Positions 1 to 6,946 of a DNA stretch of 11,864 nucleotides are shown here, one piece after another. The position numbers and the translations under genes are program-made. How positions within the stretch are numbered: the first letter of the stretch is position 1; every line of letters starts with the position of its first letter. Under the pieces are notes generated by a model that did not search any database, was not told the origin of the DNA, and saw only the letters and a program-made list of their open reading frames with translations. This DNA is from an uncultured Coriobacteriaceae bacterium (lineage in GTDB: Bacteria > Actinomycetota > Coriobacteriia > Coriobacteriales > UMGS124). The DNA lies in contig USJP01000018.1 of assembly GCA_900555105.1 (NCBI GenBank), positions 1-11,864 on the forward strand, given 5' to 3'.

Positions 1-1340
1 TCGCGGCCCGTGCGGCCACCGAGCAGCACGATAACGTCGCCGGGGGCAGGCGTCTCGCGACGCACGTGGTCGGCAGGCGTGGCACCCACGACGGCGCCAA
101 TCTCCATGCGCTTGGCGGCATAGCCGGGATGGTAGAGCTCGTCGACCTGGCCGGTGGCCAAACCAATCTGGTTGCCATAACTGGAGTAGCCAGCGGCAGC
201 CGTGGTCACAAGCTTGCGCTGGGGCAGCTTGCCGGGGATGGTCTGGCTCACGGGCACCGTGGGGTCAGCGGCGCCAGTCACGCGCATGGCCTGGTACACG
301 TAGCTGCGACCCGACAAGGGATCGCGGATGGCGCCACCCACGCAGGTAGCTGCGCCGCCGAAGGGCTCAATCTCGGTGGGATGGTTGTGCGTCTCGTTCT
401 TGAAGAGGTAGAGCCAGTCCTCATCCTGCCCGTCGACGTCGACCTTCACCTTGACGGTGCAGGCGTTGATCTCCTCGGACTCGTCGAGGCCCGTGAGGAT
501 GCCCTTGCTTTTGAGGTAGCGGGCGCCGATGGTGCCCATGTCCATGAGGCACACGGGCTTGGCGTCGCGGCCCAGCTCGTGGCGCATGTCGAGATAGCGC
601 TCATAGGCGGCCTTTACCTGCGGATCATCAATCTCAACGTCGGTGAGTACCGTGCCGAAGGTGGTGTGGCGGCAGTGGTCCGACCAGTAGGTGTCGATCA
701 TCTTGATCTCGGTGATGGTGGGGTTGCGCCCCTCCGTGCGGAAGTACTCCTGGCAGAACTTGATATCGGCCAGGTCCATGGCCAGACCGCGCGCGTCGAT
801 GAAAGCGGCGAGGCCAGCCTCGTCGAGGTCGCAGAAGCCCTCGACTGTCTCCACCATGGCAGGCTTGGGGAACTCCACATGCAGGGTAGCCGGCAGGTCG
901 AGCGAAGCCAGGCGAGCCTCAACAGGGTTCACCACGTAATGCTTCACGGCCTCGACGGCCTCGGGGGTCAGCGCGCCGGAGAGGATGTAGACCTTCGCGG
1001 AACGCACCTCGGGACGCTCGCCCTGACTGATGAGCTGGATGCACTCGGCGGCGGAGGCAGCACGCTGGTCAAACTGGCCAGGCAGAAACTCCACCGCAAA
1101 CACCGCATCGCCCTCGGCGGCCTCAAAGTCAGCCGAAGCCACGTCGGACTGGGGCTCGCTGAAGACGGTGGGCACGCAGGCGTCGAACAGCTCCTGCGAG
1201 ATGCCCTCCACATCGTAGCGGTTGATGAGGCGCAGAGACTCCAGGCCCTCAATGCCCAGAATGGACGTGAGCTCGTTTTTCAGCTGCTGAGCCTCGACGT
1301 CGAACCCAGGCTTTTTCTCCACGTAAACGCGCGAAACCAT
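1..1340 (-). CDS. purL: Phosphoribosylformylglycinamidine synthase, N-terminal part (runs off left edge)
   Basis: This enzyme converts FGAR to FGAM using ATP and glutamine in the fourth step of de novo purine synthesis, in the cytoplasm. Read on the minus strand from the ATG at 1340, the frame stays open for 446 codons to the window edge, so the 3' part is missing. Visible family motifs are YWSDHCRHTTF at about residues 218-228, FKNETHNHPTEIEPFGG at about 313-329 with the following ATCVGGAIRDPLSGR, and IVLLGGRTGR at the cut end. The long N-terminal region before the DHCRHT motif fits the large single-chain PurL found in clostridia, Bacteroidetes and Coriobacteria (normally over 1,200 residues with a C-terminal glutaminase domain), not the small PurL of the PurLQS complex. 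The glutaminase domain lies outside the window and cannot be confirmed. An AAGGTAGGG-like ribosome site precedes the start. It lies 135 bases downstream of a purC-linked gene on the same strand. Confidence 0.95.
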   Translation of the reverse strand, partial: MVSRVYVEKKPGFDVEAQQLKNELTSILGIEGLESLRLINRYDVEGISQELFDACVPTVFSEPQSDVASADFEAAEGDAVFAVEFLPGQFDQRAASAAECIQLISQGERPEVRSAKVYILSGALTPEAVEAVKHYVVNPVEARLASLDLPATLHVEFPKPAMVETVEGFCDLDEAGLAAFIDARGLAMDLADIKFCQEYFRTEGRNPTITEIKMIDTYWSDHCRHTTFGTVLTDVEIDDPQVKAAYERYLDMRHELGRDAKPVCLMDMGTIGARYLKSKGILTGLDESEEINACTVKVKVDVDGQDEDWLYLFKNETHNHPTEIEPFGGAATCVGGAIRDPLSGRSYVYQAMRVTGAADPTVPVSQTIPGKLPQRKLVTTAAAGYSSYGNQIGLATGQVDELYHPGYAAKRMEIGAVVGATPADHVRRETPAPGDVIVLLGGRTGR

Positions 1341-1398
1341 GTGACCCTACCTTCGGATAGACCGGCTGAGTAATGTGTGCGTGCGGGCGTGCTTGCAA

Positions 1399-1424
1399 AC
1401 GCCTTTCATGCTCGTAAAAGGCGT
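1399..1424. repeat. Inverted repeat in the leader ahead of purL
   Basis: ACGCCTTT (1399-1406) and AAAGGCGT (1417-1424) form a perfect 8-bp stem around a 10-base loop. It lies 59 bases upstream of the purL start and directly downstream of the candidate terminator stem at 1436-1464. No clear U-tract follows on the minus strand, so an operator or a leader hairpin controlling purL is as likely as a second terminator stem. No known purine riboswitch core was recognised. Confidence 0.4.
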
Positions 1425-1435
1425 AAAAGACAAGT

Positions 1436-1464
1436 GGGGATGCCCGCCAAAGCGTGACATCCCC
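1436..1464 (-). terminator. Candidate intrinsic terminator after the purC-linked membrane protein gene
   Basis: GGGGATG (1436-1442) pairs perfectly with CATCCCC (1458-1464), and a 3-bp inner stem CGC/GCG lies inside the loop. On the minus strand the stem is followed by ACTTGTCTTTTACG, a broken U-rich run. It starts 12 bases past the stop codon of the membrane protein gene, where a terminator is expected, but the U-tract is weak. It could instead be leader structure ahead of purL. Confidence 0.45.
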
Positions 1465-1475
1465 TTGATCCTTAT

Positions 1476-2288
1476 TTAGCGCTTCGAGTTGGCGAACTCG
1501 CGGGCGACCTGGGCGGCTGCGGCGAGGCGCTCTTCCTCGGGCGTGAGGGGCGCGGCAGGCTCCTTGGCCTTCTTCTTGGGCTCCTCGTCCTTGGCGGTTG
1601 CCTGGTCGGCGGCCTCGGAATCATCGGCGGGCTTCACGCCGGCCATTGCCATATCGGAGGCCTCCTTGGCGGCAGCCTTGATCTCGGCGGCCGACTTGCC
1701 GGCCTTCTTAGCCTCCTTGCGGGCAGCCTTGGCAGCGGCCTTTGCGCCAGCCTCGACCTGAGCCTCGTACACAATGCGCTCCTGCTGCTTGCGCGTCATG
1801 GAAGCGACCTTGTCACGGTGCTTGTTGCGGCACTTGCGCACCACGGTGAAGTCCATGACGAGGGCGGAGATGATGGCCGCGTAGGCAAGGACGAGCGACA
1901 CGATGTTGACCGCAAGGGGCATCTCGATGCTCACGGTAGCCCAGGAGAGCACGGTGAAGATGACAGCGACCACGAGAAGCGCCCACCAGATGCGACGGAG
2001 CTTCTTGTAGCGGGCGTCCTTGCGCGTGAGGATGTCGATGGCGGTGTAGGCGACGTTCTCCGCCTCGCGCTCCTTGGCGCGGGCCGCCTTCTTCTCCTCC
2101 TTGGACATGTTCATCTCAGCCATGGCACGCTGCTTGGCGTTCTTCGGCTTGGGCTTGCTCGTCGTGCGCACCGAGGCGCCCGCCTTGGAGGCCGGCTTGG
2201 CCGAGGCGGTACGAGGCTTGACGCTTCCCTGAGAGCGACCCTCGCGCTCGACCGTGTAGCGCTCGTTCTGGGGGTTGCGCATGCTCAT
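1476..2288 (-). CDS. Two-helix membrane protein with basic, Ala/Lys-rich cytoplasmic tails
   Basis: Function unknown; 270 residues. Two hydrophobic segments at about 100-119 and 124-149 form a membrane hairpin. Both flanks are strongly basic, so by the positive-inside rule both ends should be cytoplasmic. The N-terminal 95 residues are basic and rich in Pro, Ser and Ala with a charged KEEKKAARAKEREAE stretch. Residues 165-270 are Ala/Lys/Glu-rich and probably helical or coiled coil. There is no signal peptide. The start ATG overlaps the purC stop by one base (TAATG), and a GAGGGA ribosome site lies inside the purC 3' end, so translation is likely coupled to purC. A second in-frame ATG two codons later is a possible alternative start. 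The arrangement suggests co-transcription with purine genes, but nothing in the sequence shows an enzymatic role. Lysine-rich tails could bind nucleic acid, ribosomes or acidic lipids; that is speculation. Confidence 0.85.
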   Translation of the reverse strand: MSMRNPQNERYTVEREGRSQGSVKPRTASAKPASKAGASVRTTSKPKPKNAKQRAMAEMNMSKEEKKAARAKEREAENVAYTAIDILTRKDARYKKLRRIWWALLVVAVIFTVLSWATVSIEMPLAVNIVSLVLAYAAIISALVMDFTVVRKCRNKHRDKVASMTRKQQERIVYEAQVEAGAKAAAKAARKEAKKAGKSAAEIKAAAKEASDMAMAGVKPADDSEAADQATAKDEEPKKKAKEPAAPLTPEEERLAAAAQVAREFANSKR

Positions 2289-3175
2289 TAGCGAGATCCC
2301 TCGCTCACGAACTCAGTGCCGGTGAGCATGGTGTAGGCCTCGCAGTACTTCTTCGAAGAAACCTCGAGGACGTCGGCGGGAAGCGCAGGGGGCTCGCCGG
2401 TAAAATCCCAGTTGGCCTTCAGCCAGTTGCGGACATACTGCTTGTCGAAGCTGTCCTGGACCTCGCCCTCCTTGTAGCCCTCGGCCGGCCAGAAGCGGCT
2501 GGAGTCGGGCGTGATGCACTCGTCGATGAGCGTGATCTGGCCGTCGATGATGCCGAACTCGAACTTGGTGTCGGCGATGATGATGCCACGGGTGGCAGCG
2601 TACTCAGCGGCGGCAGAGTAAATCTTGATGGACAGGTCGCGCAGCTGGGAGGCAATCTCGGCGCCCTCGCGCTCGACGAGCTGCTCATAGGAAATGTTCT
2701 CGTCGTGGTCGCCGATTGCGGCCTTGGTGGAGGGGGTGAAGATGGGTTCGGCAAGCTTGGAGGCCTCGGTGAGACCCTCGGGGAGCTTGATGCCGCAGAC
2801 GGTGCCGTCCTGGTCGTAGGTCTTCTTGCCGCTGCCGGTGAGGTAGCCGCGCACGATGCACTCCACCATGATCGGCTTGGCCTTCTTCACGAGCATGAAA
2901 CGGCCAGCCAGATAGTCAGCGTAGGGCTGGAACTGCTCGGGCAGGTCGGCGACGGAGGTGGACAGCATGTGGTTGGGCACCAGGTCGGCGAACTTCTCGA
3001 ACCAGAACTTGGAGATGCGCGTGAGCACCTCGCCCTTGAAGGGAATCTCGGAGGGAAGGATGTAGTCGAACGCGCTGATGCGGTCGCTCGCGACAATAAG
3101 CAGCTTGTCGCCCAGATCGTAGATGTCGCGCACCTTGCCCTGCGAGTCGGGCCTCAGCATTTCAGTCTCAGACAT
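2288..3175 (-). CDS. purC: Phosphoribosylaminoimidazole-succinocarboxamide synthase (SAICAR synthetase)
   Basis: This enzyme condenses CAIR with aspartate using ATP to give SAICAR in de novo purine synthesis; it is a soluble cytoplasmic protein. The 295-residue product shows the ATP-grasp-like family signatures: GKVRDIYDLGD at 13-23, SDRISAFDYILPSEIPFKG at 30-48, VECIVRGYLTGSGKKTY at 104-120, and ADTKFEFG followed by LIDECITPDSSRFWP at 201-230. The length fits the roughly 300-residue yeast Ade1-like form better than the shorter form of about 240 residues. The frame extends 34 codons upstream, but the ATG at 3175 is preferred: a GAGGAGAAGCA ribosome site precedes it and the upstream residues do not resemble the family. 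The stop overlaps the start of the next gene. purL follows on the same strand, separated by that small membrane protein gene. Confidence 0.97.
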   Translation of the reverse strand: MSETEMLRPDSQGKVRDIYDLGDKLLIVASDRISAFDYILPSEIPFKGEVLTRISKFWFEKFADLVPNHMLSTSVADLPEQFQPYADYLAGRFMLVKKAKPIMVECIVRGYLTGSGKKTYDQDGTVCGIKLPEGLTEASKLAEPIFTPSTKAAIGDHDENISYEQLVEREGAEIASQLRDLSIKIYSAAAEYAATRGIIIADTKFEFGIIDGQITLIDECITPDSSRFWPAEGYKEGEVQDSFDKQYVRNWLKANWDFTGEPPALPADVLEVSSKKYCEAYTMLTGTEFVSEGSR

Positions 3176-3179
3176 TGCT

Positions 3180-3185
3180 TCTCCT
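3180..3185 (-). promoter_or_regulatory. Ribosome binding site fixing the purC start
   Basis: AGGAGA lies four bases upstream of the ATG at 3175 on the minus strand, within GAGAGGAGAAGCA. It supports the internal start over the 34-codon upstream extension. Confidence 0.8.
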
Positions 3186-3280
3186 CTCACCGTGGGCGGC
3201 CCTGGCGCCGCCACACGAACCAGTTGCTCAACCGACTGATTATTTAATGCCATGCCAGCGCCTGGGTGACGCAACACGGC

Positions 3281-3292
3281 TTTCTATAGAAA
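3281..3292. repeat. 12-bp perfect palindrome between the kinase gene and purC
   Basis: TTTCTATAGAAA is a perfect palindrome, flanked by CGG-rich sequence that nearly extends the pairing (CGG on one side, CCG on the other with an offset). It lies 9 bases past the kinase stop codon and 106 bases upstream of the purC start. As a terminator it is unconvincing because no U-run follows on the minus strand. An AT-rich TTAAATAAT stretch, a possible -10 region for purC, lies about 40 bases further downstream, so an operator is possible. Confidence 0.4.
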
Positions 3293-3300
3293 AACCGCGC

Positions 3301-4749
3301 CTAGTCTTCCTTGGACTGCTTGATCTTGGGCTGCTTGAGGGGCAGGCGCAAGGTGAACGTCGTGCCCACGCCCTGGGTGGAGTCGACCTCGATCTTACCG
3401 TGGTGGCGGTCGACGATCTCCTTCGTGACGGCAAGGCCCACGCCCAGGCCGCCCTTGGCACGGTTGCGGCTCTCCTCGGCGCGCCAGAAACGACCGAACA
3501 CGCGGGAGATGTCTTCCTTGGCAATGCCGATGCCCGTGTCCTGCACGCTGATGAGCGCATCGTTGCCGTCGCGCCTCACGCGCACCGTCACGGTACCGGG
3601 AGCAGGCGTGTAACGCATGGCGTTGGAAATGAAGTTGGTCACTGCCTGGGTGATGGTGTCGCGGTCAAGCTCCACCACAAGCTCGTCGGTGTCGCAGGCA
3701 TTCTCAAATCGCAGGTCAAGGCCCACTTCGTCGAGCATGGCCTTGTGGGTGGCTGTGATGCCGGCCACAAGCTCGACCGCGTCGGTGGGGACGATGTCCA
3801 TATGCACCGAGCCGTTCTCCAGGCGCGACAGCGACAGCATGCCATCGACCAGGCGCGACAGACGCGTGATTTCGCTGCGCACGAGCGCCAGATGCTCCTG
3901 GTCGCACGCGTAGACGCCGTCCTGCATGGCCTCGACGGTGGCAAGCATGCTCATGAGCGGAGTGCGCAGCTCGTGGGCCATGTCGTTGGTGAGGCGGCGC
4001 TCGAGCTCGCGGTCGTTCTCAATCTTCTCGGCCATCTCGTCGAACGTCTCGCCGAGCTGACCCAGGTCGTCCTTGCCCCTGACGCCGCAGCGGGCGGAGA
4101 GCTCACCTTCCTTGATGCGGGCAGCCGTGTGGGAAATGGTGCGCACAGGAGTTGTGAGCACGCGGGAAATGACGAATCCCAAGACAAGTGCAAGCAGAAC
4201 GGAAGCAACGCCGGCAACGCCGATGGCCTTGAACGAGCCGGTGCGGAAGGACTCATCACGCTGGGTAAGCAGGTACTCCGAGCCGTACACCCACACCGAC
4301 ACGGTGCCGACCTTCTCGCCGGAGCGCCCGTGCACATCCACGCTCACCATCTGCGAGGCGGCAGGCGCCAGCGACATATCAGTCGCGTAGGAGTTGGCTG
4401 TCTGACCCGAAGCAGCAAGCGTGGAGTCGTACACAGCCGTCTTCTTGGCGTCGCAAATCTGCACACCGATGTCCTCGAGCGACTCGGCGCTAGAGGCAGC
4501 GGTCTCTAAATCGGAAGCCGTCCAATATCCCTTGTTGGCATAGGAGCGCTCAAGGGTGGCGGCAGTGGAGTCGGCAAGCTCCTCAAGCGTGGAGCGCGTG
4601 TAGTTGTGGACCTCCTCGTTCCACGAGATGCTCAGCACCACCACGAACAGAATCGTCGTAAGGACCGCGACGACGGCGAAACCCGTCGCAACGCGTGCCC
4701 TAAAACTCAGCTTGGAATTCTGCGAAGCGCGCGGCTTCTCCCCCGCCAT
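3301..4749 (-). CDS. Membrane-bound sensor histidine kinase (HAMP/HisKA/HATPase)
   Basis: Inner-membrane sensor kinase of 482 residues, predicted to autophosphorylate on histidine and pass phosphate to the response regulator encoded just upstream. Domains in order: cytoplasmic basic N-terminus; membrane helix about 21-42; extracytoplasmic sensor region about 43-172; second helix about 174-196; HAMP about 197-250; HisKA with the phospho-accepting His259 in DMAHELRTPL; and a HATPase domain with N-box residues Asn372 and Asn376, G1 motif DTGIGI (404-409), F-box FGRFWR (418-423) and G2 motif GGLGVGL (433-439). All catalytic motifs are intact. The sensor region of about 130 residues has no recognisable ligand pocket, so the stimulus is unknown; it contains a single cysteine (Cys99) and is rich in Ala and Ser. 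A GAGG site precedes the ATG. The gene is separated from the regulator gene by 142 bases that contain a strong terminator, so it probably depends on read-through or its own promoter. Confidence 0.95.
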   Translation of the reverse strand: MAGEKPRASQNSKLSFRARVATGFAVVAVLTTILFVVVLSISWNEEVHNYTRSTLEELADSTAATLERSYANKGYWTASDLETAASSAESLEDIGVQICDAKKTAVYDSTLAASGQTANSYATDMSLAPAASQMVSVDVHGRSGEKVGTVSVWVYGSEYLLTQRDESFRTGSFKAIGVAGVASVLLALVLGFVISRVLTTPVRTISHTAARIKEGELSARCGVRGKDDLGQLGETFDEMAEKIENDRELERRLTNDMAHELRTPLMSMLATVEAMQDGVYACDQEHLALVRSEITRLSRLVDGMLSLSRLENGSVHMDIVPTDAVELVAGITATHKAMLDEVGLDLRFENACDTDELVVELDRDTITQAVTNFISNAMRYTPAPGTVTVRVRRDGNDALISVQDTGIGIAKEDISRVFGRFWRAEESRNRAKGGLGVGLAVTKEIVDRHHGKIEVDSTQGVGTTFTLRLPLKQPKIKQSKED

Positions 4750-4822
4750 GGCTCTTACCTCGAATCAAGAGTAGGTCTGACAATACAAGGCGCGGCCTCA
4801 TGCGCAGGCAGGTGGCCGCAAC

Positions 4823-4864
4823 AAAAAACGCCGAACGTCGAGCCATATGGCCAGACGCCCGGCG
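4823..4864 (-). terminator. Strong intrinsic terminator between response regulator and kinase genes
   Basis: On the minus strand a 36-base inverted repeat (4864 to 4829) begins CGCCGGGCGTC and ends GACGTTCGGCG, giving a stem of about 16 pairs including three G-U pairs and one mismatch, closed by a short loop around CATATG. It is followed immediately by six T residues (4828-4823). This is a textbook Rho-independent terminator, 27 bases past the response regulator stop codon and 73 bases before the kinase start. Confidence 0.88.
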
Positions 4865-4891
4865 CAGGGCTGGTGCAAAAGGGTGACTTGC

Positions 4892-5608
4892 CTACTCGGC
4901 GTCGTCCTTCTTGGGGGCCTCGAAACGATAGCCCACGCCATGGACGGTGTAGAGCCACTTGGGGTTGCGCGGGTCATCGCCCAGCTTGGCGCGCAGGTTC
5001 TTGACGTGAGAGTCGATGGTGCGCTCGTAACCCTCGAAGTCGTAGCCGAGAACCTTCTCGACGAGCTCCATGCGGGTGTAGACGCGACCGGGGTAACGGG
5101 CAAGCGTGGTGAGGAGCTTGAACTCGGAGGCAGTGAGCTCAACCTCGTGCTTGTTGACCGAGACCTTGTGGCCGGAGACGTCGATGACGAGCTCGCCGAA
5201 ATCGAGAACCTCGAGCTGGGGCTCGGAATCCTGGCGGGCACGACGCAGCAGCGCGCCGACGCGGGCAACGAGCTCGCGGGGCGAGAAGGGCTTAACCAGA
5301 TAGTCGTCAGCACCGAGCTGCAGGCCGATGATGCGGTCGTCAACCTCGCCCTTGGCGGTCAGCATGATAATCGGCACCTCGGAGGTGTCGCGGATGGCGC
5401 GGCAAACACGCTCGCCGGTAAGCTTGGGGAGCATAAGGTCGAGGATGACCAGGTCGAACTGATGCTTCTCAAACTCCTCGACGGCGGACTGGCCGTCGCC
5501 CACACCCACGACGGAATACTTCTCCTCGCGCTCGAGGTAAGCCGTCACCGCGTCACGGATGGGCTTCTCATCCTCGACGAGCAGGATCCTGAACTTTTCC
5601 TGTGCCAT
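4892..5608 (-). CDS. OmpR/PhoB-family response regulator
   Basis: Cytoplasmic DNA-binding response regulator of 238 residues, the likely partner of the kinase encoded immediately downstream. The receiver domain (about 6-122) has the acidic pair Glu12/Asp13, phospho-accepting Asp57 in LVILDLMLP, the switch Thr84 in MLTAKGE, and Lys106 in LVKPFSPREL. The C-terminal winged helix (about 133-232) has the expected KLLTTLARYPGRVYTR, the ERTIDSHVKNLRAKLG recognition-helix region and the terminal YTVHGVGYRF strand motif. All key residues are present, so the protein should be phosphorylation-competent. The frame extends 12 codons further upstream, but the ATG at 5608 has an AAGGAG site at the right distance and the family's usual N-terminus. 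The closest relatives by general feel are PhoP/RegX3-type regulators, but the regulon cannot be inferred. It ends 27 bases before a strong terminator. Confidence 0.96.
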   Translation of the reverse strand: MAQEKFRILLVEDEKPIRDAVTAYLEREEKYSVVGVGDGQSAVEEFEKHQFDLVILDLMLPKLTGERVCRAIRDTSEVPIIMLTAKGEVDDRIIGLQLGADDYLVKPFSPRELVARVGALLRRARQDSEPQLEVLDFGELVIDVSGHKVSVNKHEVELTASEFKLLTTLARYPGRVYTRMELVEKVLGYDFEGYERTIDSHVKNLRAKLGDDPRNPKWLYTVHGVGYRFEAPKKDDAE

Positions 5609-5615
5609 GGGCAGT

Positions 5616-5621
5616 CTCCTT
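5616..5621 (-). promoter_or_regulatory. Ribosome binding site fixing the response regulator start
   Basis: AAGGAG seven bases upstream of the ATG at 5608 on the minus strand. It selects this start over an in-frame ATG 12 codons earlier. Confidence 0.8.
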
Positions 5622-5703
5622 CGCAAGCGAAATCCAATGCGCACCGGGGCAGCTTGCCATGGATGGACCAGCCGCGCGCGACCACGCAGTCACAAATACA
5701 TAG

Positions 5704-5726
5704 TCGTAGTGCAGTATACCCTACGA
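5704..5726. promoter_or_regulatory. Candidate response regulator promoter -10 inside an inverted repeat
   Basis: TCGTAG (5704-5709) and CTACGA (5721-5726) are perfect inverted arms around an 11-base spacer. The spacer holds TATACT on the minus strand (5718-5713), five of six matches to a -10 box. The repeat overlaps the stop codon of the upstream gene and lies about 100 bases before the response regulator start. No good -35 hexamer sits at the standard spacing, so this is a modest call; the repeat could be an operator. Confidence 0.35.
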
Positions 5727-6941
5727 AAGCGAAAAAATCCTTGCCAATACGCTGGAAGGTATCCCTGAAGTGCCATCTTTTATAGTGGCAAACGTTACAA
5801 ACTTGTTAACAACTCCCTGCGTGGCAGGGTAATCGCCAAAGTCGGTACAGCCGTTGGCCGCCGTGATGCGCGCGTACGTCATGCGCGCAACGTCGACGAC
5901 GAAATACGACATGCGGCTCTTCACGACGAGCAACCCGCCGACCTGGCAGATCTGGGCCCCCGGCTCACGCACGACATAGTGATAAGGGCCCTCGCCAGGT
6001 CCGATGTAATATCCCATGGAACCGAGAAGACCGCCGTAGCCGTAGTTCGCCTCGACGCTGAAGGCAAACCCCAGACTCGTGTAGGTCGCGAAGAACGGCT
6101 TGACCGACGCGGGCATTACGAGCTGGTCGATTTGAGCCCGCTGCCCTGCCATGGACAGGGCTGTTATTCCGTAGTAGACGCCCTCATCGGCCTTCACGCG
6201 CGGCGCGATGGTGAGCACACCGTCGGAGATGGAGGGCGCACAGGCAAAGCGGCCCGGTGAGTCCCAGACCTCGGTGCCCTCCGAGGAACCCAGGGTCCAC
6301 ACGTAGGCGTGCGAATGTTCCTTGGAGTGCGACCCAGCCGGATCGGGCATGACCTGCCACACCACCTGGCTACCGGAAGCATCAAAAGAGGGGGCGAGCC
6401 ATTCGGAGTCGCCTTCGCCCAGTTTAACAAGACCGGCCGAGGTGAGCGTGATAGGCGTCCCTGTGAAACGACAGGCATAGAAGGCCCAGTCGTCGGTGGA
6501 GTTGTGCACCTCCACCCATGTCACCAGGTCATCGGTGATGCGAGCCTCGCTCACCGCGTAGCCCTGCCCCGTTATGCCCTCCTCGAGCAAAACAGTGTAA
6601 TCGCCCGTGTTGAGGTCGAGGCATCCCAGGCGCGTGAACGTGCGTCCGTCGGTGTTGGCCTGCACCACGGCAGCCCAGTTATCGCACGACACATACGGCA
6701 CGCATCCCGCAGGCAGGGTAAACGAGGCGTCGGGGACGTAATCCACCTCGTCCATGATGTCCATGAAGCTCGCGATGACAGCGACATTGCCGTCATCGTC
6801 GGGCTCGCCATAGGGAACACCGTCGGAATTGAGCTGGTTCGACGCGTCGATGGGCTCAACAGGGGCAGGCTCCTGCTCCTGGGGCGCCTCGCCTTCGCCC
6901 TGCTCGAGCGTCTCGTCATCTTCCAGCGAAACGTCGGACAT
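5721..6941 (-). CDS. Acidic cytoplasmic beta-propeller-like protein of unknown function
   Basis: Not assigned to a named family. The 406-residue product starts with about 60 very acidic, Pro/Gln/Glu-rich residues, then has repeated units of about 40-50 residues in which an aromatic beta-strand core (DNWAAVVQ near 87-94, DDLVTWVEVH near 137-146, GSQVVWQVM near 190-198, YFVVDV near 346-351) is followed by a turn and a second strand naming a value (CLDLNTGDYTVLL near 107-119). This looks like a TolB/WD40-like propeller of roughly six blades. There is no signal peptide or membrane segment, so it is probably cytoplasmic unless exported some other way. A His-containing loop SHSKEHSH sits at 204-211. 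The start codon is 5 bases after the Rrf2 regulator stop, and its AGGGGAT ribosome site lies in that gene's last codons, so the two are almost certainly co-transcribed. It may be a target or partner of that regulator, which is inference. Confidence 0.85.
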   Translation of the reverse strand: MSDVSLEDDETLEQGEGEAPQEQEPAPVEPIDASNQLNSDGVPYGEPDDDGNVAVIASFMDIMDEVDYVPDASFTLPAGCVPYVSCDNWAAVVQANTDGRTFTRLGCLDLNTGDYTVLLEEGITGQGYAVSEARITDDLVTWVEVHNSTDDWAFYACRFTGTPITLTSAGLVKLGEGDSEWLAPSFDASGSQVVWQVMPDPAGSHSKEHSHAYVWTLGSSEGTEVWDSPGRFACAPSISDGVLTIAPRVKADEGVYYGITALSMAGQRAQIDQLVMPASVKPFFATYTSLGFAFSVEANYGYGGLLGSMGYYIGPGEGPYHYVVREPGAQICQVGGLLVVKSRMSYFVVDVARMTYARITAANGCTDFGDYPATQGVVNKFVTFATIKDGTSGIPSSVLARIFSLS

Positions 6942-6946
6942 CTCAG

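Noticed and set aside
66..1373. 435-codon open frame on the plus strand
   Set aside because: It lies antisense to purL, has a Gly/His/Val/Leu/Ala-rich sequence typical of a GC-biased shadow frame, no ribosome site, and the minus-strand protein has unmistakable PurL motifs.
1341..1475. Purine riboswitch ahead of purL
   Set aside because: The leader has hairpins but I cannot find the three-way-junction core or conserved loop sequences of a purine riboswitch.
3175..4509. 444-codon open frame on the plus strand
   Set aside because: It is antisense to the histidine kinase, whose H, N, G1 and G2 boxes are all intact; the plus-strand translation is low-complexity His/Ala/Gly-rich with no domain.
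4755..4958. Possible small gene between the kinase and response regulator
   Set aside because: The 67-codon frame runs through the terminator hairpin and into the 3' end of the response regulator gene, with no ribosome site or recognisable motif.
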